The translations under genes were made by a program, and so were the position numbers. Positions 55,074-64,000 of a stretch of DNA of 64,000 nt are shown here, in pieces. Source of the DNA: Ampelomyces quisqualis (Eukaryota; Ascomycota; Dothideomycetes; Pleosporales; Phaeosphaeriaceae); contig JAGTXZ010000003.1 in assembly GCA_018398575.1 (NCBI GenBank), positions 3,389,861-3,453,860 on the forward strand. The letters run 5' to 3'. Numbering within the stretch: the stretch's first letter is position 1; each line of letters begins with the position of its first letter. The notes below the pieces were generated by a model that saw only the letters and a program-made list of their open reading frames with translations, did no database searches and was not told where the DNA came from.

Positions 55074-56018
55074 CTTTTCTTACATATTGTATACTTACAA
55101 CTTGTTAAAGGTAAAGCTATATTCGGATATCCTTGAGCCGTTTTTCAACTATTTAGTGATTATTTATGTATACTTAAAGATAAATGTGCTCCAGGATTAG
55201 AGTGAGCATTAAGTAACCAACCTAAATCTCACGCATATTCTTCTATGCCATTACAAAGCAGTATATTTACTATTAATAGAAATTTTATTATTGGTTTAGT
55301 TAGTAGTATTATTACTGCTGCGATGGGCTACGTAGTAAGACTTATTATTTTGAATTATTTAGAATATGACGTTTTTACTAATCTAGATAACTGAATCGCT
55401 AGCTTGAGTTACTTTTGCTCTTTAGGTGGTATTCGTTTTGTAATTAATGAATGTCTTAAAGAAAATACTTTCCTAATGTCTTATTGTGGTGGTCCTACAG
55501 GAGTTTCTAACCCCACAGTTGGAAGTGGTTCTTTACCTGTTGGTATTAACCCAGCTGGGTATATTAGTCCTATGCAAGCCCCTAATGATCCAGGTATAGG
55601 TAGTTCTACACCAGCGGCTAGTTCTACACCAGCGGCTAGTTCTGGTGCTTTAATTACAGATGACCGTTCAAAATTACAAAAAAAAATTATTAAAGTAGAA
55701 GGTAGATTAAGTTACTTCAGCGTACAATTTGAAGGCGCTAAACAAGATTTAAATGAAGTCATAGGTAGAAGGGTTGCGTATATAGAAAGCGGTATACAAG
55801 AGCAATGACAGAGGGAATATGCTGAAGCTCTGTCTGCGCTAAAGGATTGTAATACCAATCTATCTAGTGAATGAAGAATGCACAGCATATTAAAAACCAA
55901 ATTAGCAAACGGGGACTATACTATGTCTGGTGCATCTGCTGATACTACTAAACGTAGCTTTACTGATAGTTCTATGTCTAATGATGCCTCTAGTACACCT
56001 ACTAGTAAACGTACATAG
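54963..56018 (+). CDS. Chimeric ORF: cox3 N-terminus + cox1 C-terminus + extension
   Basis: 351 codons from TTG 54963-54965 (same non-ATG start as cox3) to TAG 56016-56018, no stop with TGA as Trp. Residues 1-38 copy Cox3 (NRSNFQAHPFHLVSPSP...LLTLTTSA; the usual Trp of PWP is Cys). Residues 39 to about 100 match the last helix and tail of Cox1 (IVYLQLVKGKAIFGYPWA, LEWALSNQPKSHAYSSMPLQS). Then two hydrophobic segments (IGLVSSIITAAMGYVVRLII), a Gly/Pro/Ser linker with duplicated STPAAS, a charged coil (KLQKKIIKVEGRLSYFSV ...) and a Ser/Thr-rich end SKRT. Function unknown; it cannot act as Cox3 or Cox1. Confidence 0.65.
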
Positions 56019-57513
56019 ATGATAAATAATATTGTGTAGTGAAAATGTTTAGCAAATTCTGTATAATAGCACTAAACGAATATCTTACACAGTCCCATGC
56101 CTATTGTTGTAGAATAAGTGTCGTTAGACAAATTCTCATCTTGATTACAAGAACAATAGTAATAAACTCACTCTTTGTTAGGTATTATCTAAAATAGTTG
56201 TTCTTATACAATTAACTTGTTATGTAAAAGGTAAGATTTGTTACATATAGTAACATTTTCTTAGTTACAAAATCGTTTATTTTTTTTTTTTCATTAAAGA
56301 AACAAACAGGATAACAAATCCCAGCTTTAATTCTATATTTTAGATTAAAGCTGGAAAATTGTAGTTACGTATCTTGTAATGCAATTAAGGGAGAAGACAA
56401 ATGGATAGCTAAGCTATATTTGGTAAAGCCCCCTCCCTACCTAAAATATAACCTTTAAGTTTTATCTATTACATATAAATAGGTTTGTTTCAAAAAAGGC
56501 AATATATAATTTATAGCCATCTAATATATAATTTATAGCCATCTAATATATAATTTATAGCCATCTAATATATAGTCTAAAATAGATGGTATAAACTAGA
56601 AGGCATAAAATAGATAGTATTCTCATAAGTATATATGAATGTATGAAGTCTCATATATTTAGGATATAATATATTAGTAATGTAATGGGGATAATATACA
56701 AAAAAATTGTAGATGTGTCCATTACATGTATAATTTACTAAACGATTTTAAAGGGATAGGTGATTATTAAAAAAAAGGGATAACTCTTATTAGTTATATA
56801 TAAGTAAATAGCTCTATCCGTATAAGGGGCAAAATGACACTTGGTTTGGAGTTAGGAGAAAGGTGGCAGGTATGGAGGGACCCCTAAACAGAAAAGTTTT
56901 ACTGTTTTGAAAAATCTCTTCAAAAAAATAAGACACCAGAATACGCATTTTTATTTTTTTGGTACATGATTCTTTCCAATAGGGATTGATTTGGAAGGAG
57001 AAGAAAGGTGGCAGGTATGGAGGGACCCCTAAACAGAAAAGTTTTACTGTTTTGAAAAATCTCTACACCTAAATAAGACAAAAGAATACTCATTTTTTTT
57101 TATACATGAGTCTTTCCTTACTCCTTATAAATACGGATAAGCTAAGGATTTCTTTGTTCAAAATCCTTCCAAAAGGAGAGTGCTAGGATACACTTTTATA
57201 TCTGAAAACTTATGTGTTGATCTCTTTTCCTATCGGTTAATTAAAAAAGAGTGATGAGAATACATAAGAAAAGTCCTGATTTTGCATACACTTGGAGTCG
57301 GCTGTACTTGTAATACATATAGATCAGGCTATTGGCATAAGTTAATTTGCCACACGGAACTACCTCCGGATTCCTGCACAGTTTTAATTGGCTGGATCAC
57401 ACGCCTCGATGTAGGTCATGACGTTACAAGCTAGTTACTGAAAAATACGCTATTCTATGTGGACGGACGCTGTGTGATTGTAAAAGTAGTACAACCTAAT
57501 TAAAAAAAAAAAC
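56019..57513. other. Intergenic with short repeats
   Basis: 56515-56575 has about four copies of a 20-bp unit TAATTTATAGCCATCTAATA. A direct repeat of about 65 bp (AGAAAGGTGGCAGGTATGGA...) lies at 56857-56921 and 57000-57064. 57280-57440 is GC-richer and hairpin-like without an assignable RNA. No gene. Confidence 0.5.
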
Positions 57514-58716
57514 ATGATGAAAATTTTACTTTTACTTTTACCCTATATAATTATATATAATTTTTCTTTTGCTATCTTCGGGATTGAAATGGAACAAGGA
57601 CGATTGACTTTTATTCAGTCTATCCCCACTCTGTACTATTATATTGCCTTGTTTCATAGTATGTTTAAAATACTTGAAGGATGATTATGAGGATTAGCGA
57701 GTAGGAAAAGATTTTACAGACTGTGGAACCTTTTTGTTCATCTTGACTAGGTTTTACTTTGTAGTTATTCCATTTATTATAATCTGAACATGCATCAATT
57801 CATTAGGATTATTTGGAATTACCCTGCATCAATCTTAGATGCTGTTCACTATTCAGTTTCAACTCTAATTTACTCTTTCGATTTTTCTGTTATTAGCTGT
57901 GATGCAGCTAGAGGTTGAGTGATTTGCGTAGAAGATAATGGGTTTACAGGTTTAAATTTTAGTAACATTGTTTCTATATCTGTAGCTACAACTGCTCTTT
58001 TCTTACATATTGTATACTTACAACTTGTTAAAGGTAAAGCTATATTCGGATATCCTTGAGCCGTTGCTCAACTATTTAGTGATTATTTGCGTATACTTAA
58101 AGATAAATGTCCTCTAGTATTAAAATGAGGATTAAGTAACCCACCTAAACCTCACGCATTTACTAGCTTACCATTACAAAGTAAAGTGTGTTTAAAGTAT
58201 TTAGTTGGGAGTATTCTAATTAATATTATAATTCCTGATATCTCTATAGATAACCCTATAGATATCTTTAATGATTTGTTAAAAGATGGAATTCTTTCTG
58301 CAAAAGACTGAATGGGTAATATAAAACCTATACATCCTTTAATAAAGACTGGATATGACCTATTTAACAACATGAAAGATATAGAAGCTATAGAAATAAT
58401 AAGAAATGTTTCTAACACTACTCAAGGTTTCAAAGGGTATACATTTGTTCCTTGCAAACACCTTTTATTGGAGATGCACTCCAAATTAAATCTATACTCT
58501 TCACTACATACTGTATTTTCCTTTATATTGGCATCTTTAATGTTAATTGTAGGTGTCAATATACACAAAGGAATAGATTTTATTTCTAATATAATAAAGG
58601 CATTTAATGATTGAGTTAATTCAATGATCAGAAAATGTTCTGTTTATTATGATGCTGTTAGAGAATCTATTACCAGTAATAGTAAAAATGACCAGTCCAA
58701 ACAAACCCCCTTCTAA
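57514..58716 (+). CDS. ORF with cox1 C-terminus and membrane extension, one in-frame stop
   Basis: One frame from ATG 57514 to TAA 58714-58716, broken by a TAG at 57748-57750; ATG 57790 gives an intact 308-codon ORF. After a hydrophobic leader comes CDAARGWVICVEDNGF (faintly like the start of mature Cox2). From residue about 60 of the shorter ORF the Cox1 last helix and tail follow: ATTALFLHIVYLQLVKGKAI, SDYLRILKDK, NPPKPHAFTSLPLQS. Then a novel part has a hydrophobic C-terminal segment (HTVFSFILASLMLIVGVNI). In another frame over the stop there is a basic/acidic tail (NKPPSKRKISQKGSDDGDEG) like those of the other extensions. Same module family as 54963-56018. Confidence 0.6.
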
Positions 58717-58807
58717 AAGGAAAATATCACAAAAAGGGTCTGATGATGGGGATGAGGGTGAGGATAATTGTAAGAAAAAAAAAAAATAACAGTTTCCACG
58801 CAAAAGA

Positions 58808-58809
<2 letters not shown>

Positions 58810-58861
<52 letters not shown>
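58810..58861. repeat. Poly-T run of about 52
   Basis: Uninterrupted T on the plus strand directly after the cox1-tail ORF. Length is likely variable or assembly-dependent. Confidence 0.85.
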
Positions 58862-58863
<2 letters not shown>

Positions 58864-59730
58864 GGATATATTTGACTATTGGGGAGCTAATCGAGATCTT
58901 ACGTTATATTCAAGGGAGAATTCTACTATTAAGAACTAACCCCGGATATGGTCAACACGCAATTTACGGTGAGACTCTCTCATTCAATAGACCTAATGTT
59001 ATTGTTACTTTTGGTCAACTTACGCTTTTTATATAAAATAACGGAGAACTGGTCATACATTTTAGTGTTGGTAGGGTGGTTACGCTAAGATCACTGTTAT
59101 CCGTAAACCATTCAATAAATAGAGGTGCTAAAGATCATCGATCCCTAAAGGATAGGTTAGGTTTTTCCATCGCTTAACTATATCATGCGAAACTTGAAAC
59201 TTTTACGGTTGAAGACCCATTAATCCAAATTGACCGCGTCCAAGAATAGATATCGAACATGTTATAAGATATTTGGAGACTTTAGATCAAAATATGTCTC
59301 TATAAAAATACCAGTTAGATCCATTATATTTTTAACCGGAAAATTGCAAAAGGATATATAGATATTTCTATAACTATTAGGAGGGGGGAGAGTAGACTAA
59401 TCCACTCTTGGTAAAGCCCTAAAAAAAAAATATTAATAAAGAGCATTTCTTTTGCACGCAACAGGTTATTTTATACATATAGAGTTGAATAAACGATTTG
59501 ACAGGATAGGTGGGTTTTTCATTGAAAAGAGAAGATTATTATTCGTTTAAGGGTAGAACAAGATACTTCTAATACCTGAATATAAGTTCAAGTCTTAGAT
59601 AAGAATTTATAGCTATTTACAATGTTAAATCTTTTGAGTTAACAAAGGCAAAAACTGTTTCAGATACGCAAATTTTTAAGTCTAAAACGTAAATAAAAAA
59701 AAAAAAGGAACTAGATATAACCGAGGATTA
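58862..59730. other. Spacer with a decayed trnR copy
   Basis: A short plus-strand frame (GYGQHAIYGETLSFNRPN) at 58930-59036 matches nothing I know. About 59548-59605 is a plus-strand remnant of trnR(UCU) lacking a pairing acceptor. The remainder is AT-rich. Confidence 0.45.
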
Positions 59731-59734
59731 GTTA

Positions 59735-59860
59735 ATTTAACTATAAAAAACAGCCCGAGTAGTTCACAGTACTTTAAGATTTCTAGACTAAAATTCTTAA
59801 ATCCATATTTTAAAAGAGCATTACACTTATAACATTTGACGATAATATAGTTTTTATTCA
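59735..59860 (-). pseudogene. GIY-YIG endonuclease fragment
   Basis: Reads KCNALLKYGFKNFSLEILKYCE, the central block of GIY-YIG enzymes, with no nuclease start or C-terminus. It lies antisense and directly 5' of the rps3 fragment. Confidence 0.7.
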
Positions 59861-59869
59861 TTTCTCCAA

Positions 59870-60176
59870 TATTATAAAAACCATAAAACAACAAATAGTA
59901 AGTGGTGTAAGATTTGAAGCATCTGGTAGATTAACAAGACGTTTAACAGCTATGAGAGCTGTTTTCAAATACAGATATGCAGGTAGTTTAAAAAATATAC
60001 GTAGTTCATTTAACAATCTATCTTCTACTATGTTAAGAGGTTGCGTTAAATCTAACTCAGAGTATACCCTAATAAACTCTAAAACCAGAAATGGAACTTT
60101 TGGTTTAAAAGGTTGAGTAAGTAGCCATAATTTAATGGTACAACTAGATTTATCGCAATTCGTACCTTTATTGTAA
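59870..60176 (+). pseudogene. rps3: Ribosomal protein S3, C-terminal fragment
   Basis: About 100 codons to TAA 60174-60176, including GVRFEASGRLTRRLTAMRAV, YAGSLKNIRSSFNNLSS, MLRGCVKSNSEYTLINSK and NGTFGLKGW, which are the conserved C-terminal part of fungal mitochondrial Rps3 (small-subunit protein). No ATG or N-terminal domain precedes it; a TAA lies about 60 nt upstream. A GIY-YIG fragment sits at the break. Probably a displaced 3' end left by endonuclease-mediated insertion, the complete rps3 being elsewhere. Confidence 0.75.
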
Positions 60177-60767
60177 TCCATAAATTACACTATTCTAGCA
60201 TGTATTTTGATATATCTTATTATTTTAGATTTAATATTTAAAAGTCTTTGAAATTACACGGTGCTTACTGTAGTTTAATAAATTAAACTTACTCCTGTAG
60301 CTGCTGAAAGGAAACCATGTACTCATCCAATTATAACTAGAAGACCGCTAACTGGTGCTCGTGGTTTCCAGCAATGAAGGAATTATAGGTGTGAGGGTAA
60401 TTGTCATGTTATACCGTCTAGATATGGTAATGGGGGTACCATTTGTAGTACCTGTAGTAATAACTTTTGTAATAATCGTGGCTGCATATGTAAGCCTAGA
60501 CCAAATTAAGTATTACAATTAAGTATTACTACATATTAAATATAAAATATATAAATGGAAAAACCCTTTTTTTTTTATGTGTGTTGTAAAAAGTGTACGA
60601 ATCTGCTAGTTACAACACATAGAAAAACCATTAGAATAATATAATAGCTTAAAATACTATCATTATGAAATAAACTAATGAAACTTTTCGGGTTATTAAC
60701 ATAATTAACAATTACATATTTAAACTTTATATGAAAAGATATTTATGGCTTAAAAAATTATAATAAA
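60177..60767. other. Spacer, no gene recognised
   Basis: 60290-60370 contains a TGCTGGAAACCACGAG-like string (minus strand) that recalls a group I core, and 60420-60500 a short hydrophobic plus-strand frame (GVPFVVPVVITFVIIVAAYV). Neither is enough for a call. Confidence 0.4.
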
Positions 60768-60910
60768 GGTATATTACAAGGCATTATTTCAAAACTATAT
60801 AATATACATGGGACTAGTATAATCAATGCTATTACTATTGGTAATAAAACAGTTCAACAATAAGACATAAGTTGATCATAACGTATTCTTGGAAAAGATG
60901 CACGCGCTCA
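60768..60910 (-). pseudogene. Displaced second nad1 3' end
   Basis: Codes WARASFPRIRYDQLMSYCWT and LIILVPCILYSFEIM, then a stop at 60768-60770. This is the Nad1 C-terminus again, about 85 percent identical in protein to the one used by nad1 (61721-61930) but shorter at the end (MPCNIPLL). It lacks upstream nad1 sequence. Confidence 0.85.
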
Positions 60911-60946
60911 GTCCCATCAACATCAAAGAGGAAACACGGAAAGTAG

Positions 60947-61655
60947 CTAAACATTTTCAGATGGTAGTTCTACAGAAGAAATTATATATTTATCTCTAAA
61001 GACCTCTCCAGAATCAAGATACTTAACTAAAGTTTTGGATGACATACTTAGAGCGTCTACTAAATCTTTATGTCTATCATACTTAGCTATTAATGTAAAA
61101 GTATTAGCATCGTATATATAAACATTTTTCCTAAATAAATCAGAAATTCGTTTTTTTATTCTCTTCAGTTACAGGTTTACCAAACATAGGATTGCCCGAT
61201 CCTGTCATACTAGCACGTATTTGTTCCACAATATCTGAACTGTGAGTATTATTAAGAAAGTGAGGATTCTCTTTTCCTAGTATACTCATCAGCTCTTTAG
61301 TAGCCTCTGAATGCTTAGCACCTAACCCGGTTTTACCTGCTTTAGGGTTAATGTTAAACTTGTCGTCAAAAAGATCTAAATACTTTTGTTCTAAACTAAT
61401 CAATGTAACCATTAGTTCTTCACTTGTTAAATCTTCATTAAAAGGCAATAATTCTAAAATATAAATAGAAAAATTATTTAAACCATATTTTTGGATTGCA
61501 CCTTGCAAAAGAAGATTAGAATTTTTATTGCTAATATGGTCGTTAAGTATTCTAGCTAAATTTATAGAACTACCTATATAAAGTTTTTTAGTTTCGTTGT
61601 GAACTATGGTATAAACACCCCCAATTTTAGCTAAATTTAATTTTATTCTATCCAA
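60947..61655 (-). pseudogene. GIY-YIG endonuclease between the two nad1 3' ends, one frameshift
   Basis: ATG 61653-61655, 65 nt after the nad1 stop. GVYTIVHNETKKLYIGSS, QKYGLNNFSIYILEL, LEQKYLDLFDDKFNINPKAG, GAKHSEATKELMS (NUMOD3) and SGNPMFGKPVTEENKK are intact. An A7 run at about 61150 then shifts into a stop; the neighbouring frame carries the NUMOD1-like tail (VYIYDANTFTLIAKY, LVDALSMSSKTLVKYL, SGEVFRDKYIISS) to TAG 60947-60949. The nuclease domain itself is complete. Not in an intron. Confidence 0.8.
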
Positions 61656-61720
61656 AGTAGTTTTTTAATGAATATCTACATATATACTATGTGCATCTAA
61701 AGAAACAAAGTTTTCTTTTG

Positions 61721-62743
61721 TTACTTTATGTTCTTTTTTAATATGGAATCTTTAGCTACAAAGAAAGGTGTAGACAATAAAGCTATATTAGTAGGCATTA
61801 TATCAAAACTATAAAGAATACAAGGCACTAAAATTATAAAGGCTATAAGAATTGGTAGTAGAATAGTTCAACAATCCGACATTAGTTGATCGTAACGTAT
61901 TCTCGGGAAGGACGCTCTCGCCCAGATAAATACAAATACCATAATACAAGTTTTAATCCCTATGACTACACCACTTATAATTGTTCCTATTATTGGATTA
62001 TAATTAGCAAAATCAATTACATTAAAATTGGTTTCATTATCTGTTAGATACATATAACTGTCACCTTCAATAAATTGCACCAAATAAAAATAAGGATAAA
62101 GATAGTAGTTAAAATCAAACAGATAACCACCTAAAAATAAAATACTATTTAAAATACATATAAGAATAATGCTAGCATATTCAGCTAAAAAGAAAAATAC
62201 AAAAATAACAGCTGAATGCTCTGTCATAAAACCACTAACCAATTCTGATTCAGCCTCTGCCAAATCGAAGGGAGCCCTATTTGTTTCTGCTATAGACCCT
62301 ATAAAAAATACAATAAACATAGGAAATATAGGTATTATATTTCAAATAGCTCTTTGAGCTTCTATAATAACAGCAATATCTAAACTACCTGCTAATAGTA
62401 CTACTAAAAGTATAGCAGAGCTTAGTATTAACTCATAACTAATTAATTGAGCTGTACTTCTCAATGATCCTAAGAATGCATATTTAGAGTTAGCTGATCA
62501 TCCAGCTAAAAGTATTCCATACGTAGCTAATGAAGACATAGCCAATATATATAATATACCCAGGTTATGATCTAACAACATTAAACCAGAACTATAAGGT
62601 ATTACAGCATAGCCAAGTAATGAAAAATTTAAAGTTATAATAGGACCAAGGAAAAATAAAACAATATTGGCTTGTGTAGGAGAAACATATTCTTTTAATA
62701 GAAGTTTAAGAGCATCGGCAAATGCTTGAAGTAGACCATATCA
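61721..62743 (-). CDS. nad1: NADH dehydrogenase subunit 1, 3' exon
   Basis: Complex I subunit at the quinone site. Exon 62743-61721 (WYGLLQAFADALKLLLKEYVSP ... IAETNRAPFDLAEAESELV ... WARASFPRIRYDQLM), 340 codons to TAA 61721-61723. The 5' exon (about 35 codons) lies beyond 64000. A loop of about 30 extra residues (QFIEGDSYMYLTDNETNFNV) lies between two helices. The last 60 codons are duplicated beyond the GIY-YIG gene at 60768-60910, so this C-terminus may be an imported replacement. TGA is Trp. Confidence 0.95.
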
Positions 62744-64000
62744 CGAATATCCCCATTTAGCCATTTATATACATAAAACAGGCAAAGCTTGGGAACTTTC
62801 TCCCTAAATAGCGAACTATCCATTTAACGGATATATAAAATATATATATCCTGTACTTTTTCAAGTAGGGTCTGACTATATCTTAAGCATTATTAATAAT
62901 AATAACGCCAATCGCCGTTTAGTCGATGAACTGCATACCAAATATTTTATACTTGGCACTTGGCTGCGGATTACCCATTCACTTTCCATAATCTATTTCG
63001 ATTTTACCTAATTTTTTTAATTTATAAATAAAAAAAAAAAATAACCACGAGTCATTACCTGTGCCACAAATTATGTTACCATACTTGCTTGGTTGAAATA
63101 GCTTTAGGGCTTTCCCGACAATTTGACGATTTATAGCAAAAGGTTTTCTTTCACTAAGGGCTTAATAAAGTTTCTTACACTTTACCTAAAACCTTATACT
63201 TTAATACTATAAAAATACAATCCTTTATAGTCTTTATGAATATTCAAGAATTTACTAATTGTTTTAGTACTTATATTTAATTCTTTAGCTGCTAAATGTT
63301 TTGAACTAAAACTAGGTGTATCAGAGTTTATTAAAATTAGTTTACCTTCCATTTTTTTATAAACTCAAATGGAAGTAGTCTCATTTTTGGCTATTTTTAA
63401 ATTATTTAATAGTTCTTCTCTCTTTAAATTAGTCAGCTCATTACTAAAAAAGTACACTAAACCCTCACCTTTTTTAGTAGCTAATCCAGTATCTAAATGG
63501 TTTAATACAGATCTATAGTCTACATTAAAATATTCAGCTGCTTTTTGAAGACTACTAAATGTATTTGTAATTAATTCTAAAGTTATAGCATTATAAGCTC
63601 ATACTGTACAATTTCTAGTTTTTCTTAATGATGAGAATTCAATTAGTTTTTCTAAATCTGGACTACTTAATTCATGAGTAAATAAATAATAACCATTAAT
63701 ACCTCCTTTTATTCATTTATCTAGATGGTTAGTAATAACTAAATATTGCACATTTAATAATTTAGCTACTGCACTTTTAGACTCTAATTCAGTTTTAACT
63801 ACAGTACCATTAGATTCTATAAAATACATTAAGATTTTTTTAGGTAAATTGTGATTTAAATTTAATCCAAGCATAGCATCCTTAATTAATTTATCTACTA
63901 AATCAAAAGATTCTATTTTATTAGTTAAAAATAAAAAATCTTTATAAGGCACATATGTATTTAAATACACACTAATAGTTTCCCTAGCTATACTTAAATT
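62744..64000 (-). other. nad1 intron (group I, 5' end outside the window)
   Basis: The core at 62860-63140 is a near copy of the rnl intron core (37790-38100). Here the endonuclease gene is 5' of the core, in rnl 3' of it, so the open frames were gained separately. Confidence 0.75.
63194..64000 (-). CDS. Intron-encoded protein with repeated NUMOD1-type modules, partial
   Basis: Open from the window edge to TAA 63194-63196, about 268 codons. It contains four similar modules, each a helix-turn-helix-like stretch: SIARETISVYLNTYVPYKDF, KSAVAKLLNVQYLVITNHLD, QKAAEYFNVDYRSVLNHLD and KHLAAKELNISTKTISKFLN, each followed by a YFF/LYF end. Such modules form the DNA-binding tails of GIY-YIG homing enzymes; the nuclease domain is presumably beyond 64000. 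Four in a row is more than the usual one or two. TGA is Trp (DKWIKGG). Confidence 0.75.

Noticed and set aside
57300..57440. Possible second rns 3' end (GGCTGGATCAC string)
   Set aside because: Only a short match; neighbouring helices of the SSU 3' domain are absent.
57880..57930. Cox2 N-terminus in the cox1-tail ORF (CDAARGW)
   Set aside because: Resemblance is limited to about seven residues; noted in the feature but not called.
60420..60510. Hydrophobic plus-strand frame GVPFVVPVVITFVIIV
   Set aside because: Too short, no start or family match.

Overview
The window is a piece of a large, AT-rich fungal mitochondrial genome. Respiratory-chain genes read through only if TGA means Trp (genetic code 4), and a trnW with anticodon UCA is present. 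Group I introns with LAGLIDADG or GIY-YIG homing endonuclease (HE) genes split nearly every respiratory gene. The adjacent nad2-nad3 pair, an rps3 fragment and a cox1-type C-terminal tail (PHAFTSLPLQS) point to a basidiomycete, probably an Agaricomycete; that placement is inference. Most genes are on the minus strand.

Layout in plus coordinates: cob (1474-10564, 3' end outside the window, at least five introns); a tandem nad3 3'-exon duplication with long C-terminal extensions (11.3-15.9 kb); nad2 (15.9-20.0 kb); a chimeric nad2-5' copy with its own extension (20.1-21.5 kb); cox3 (21.5-30.9 kb, five exons whose spliced length is 269 codons); a tRNA cluster (31.1-33.9 kb); rnl with a GIY-YIG intron (34.2-39.0 kb); more tRNAs (39.4-45.1 kb) among short tandem repeats and dead gene copies; nad6 (46.1-48.6 kb); a decayed HE/extension locus (49.0-51.3 kb); trnL and rns (51.8-53.9 kb); trnR. 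Then come plus-strand material (inverted copy of trnM and the cox3 5' end, two cox1-tail chimeras, an rps3 3' fragment) and nad1 (61.7 kb onward, 5' end outside the window).

Ordinary content: subunits of complex I (nad1, nad2, nad3, nad6), complex III (cob) and complex IV (cox3), both rRNAs and a nearly complete tRNA set (no trnC found).

Most unusual is a set of at least four long ORFs in which a piece of a respiratory gene (nad3 exon 2 twice, nad2 5' end, cox3 5' end, cox1 C-terminus) runs in frame into a membrane-spanning, then charged or repetitive, sequence of unknown function. Several carry the last residues of Cox1 at the joint. With the nad1 3' end, where a GIY-YIG gene separates a current C-terminus from a displaced older one, they suggest repeated capture and duplication of gene ends. 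Many HE genes are broken by single-base changes in A or T runs, by in-frame stops, or in one case by a GC-rich perfect palindrome. Exon boundaries were placed by eye from protein homology and the group I rule (exon ends in U, intron ends in G).
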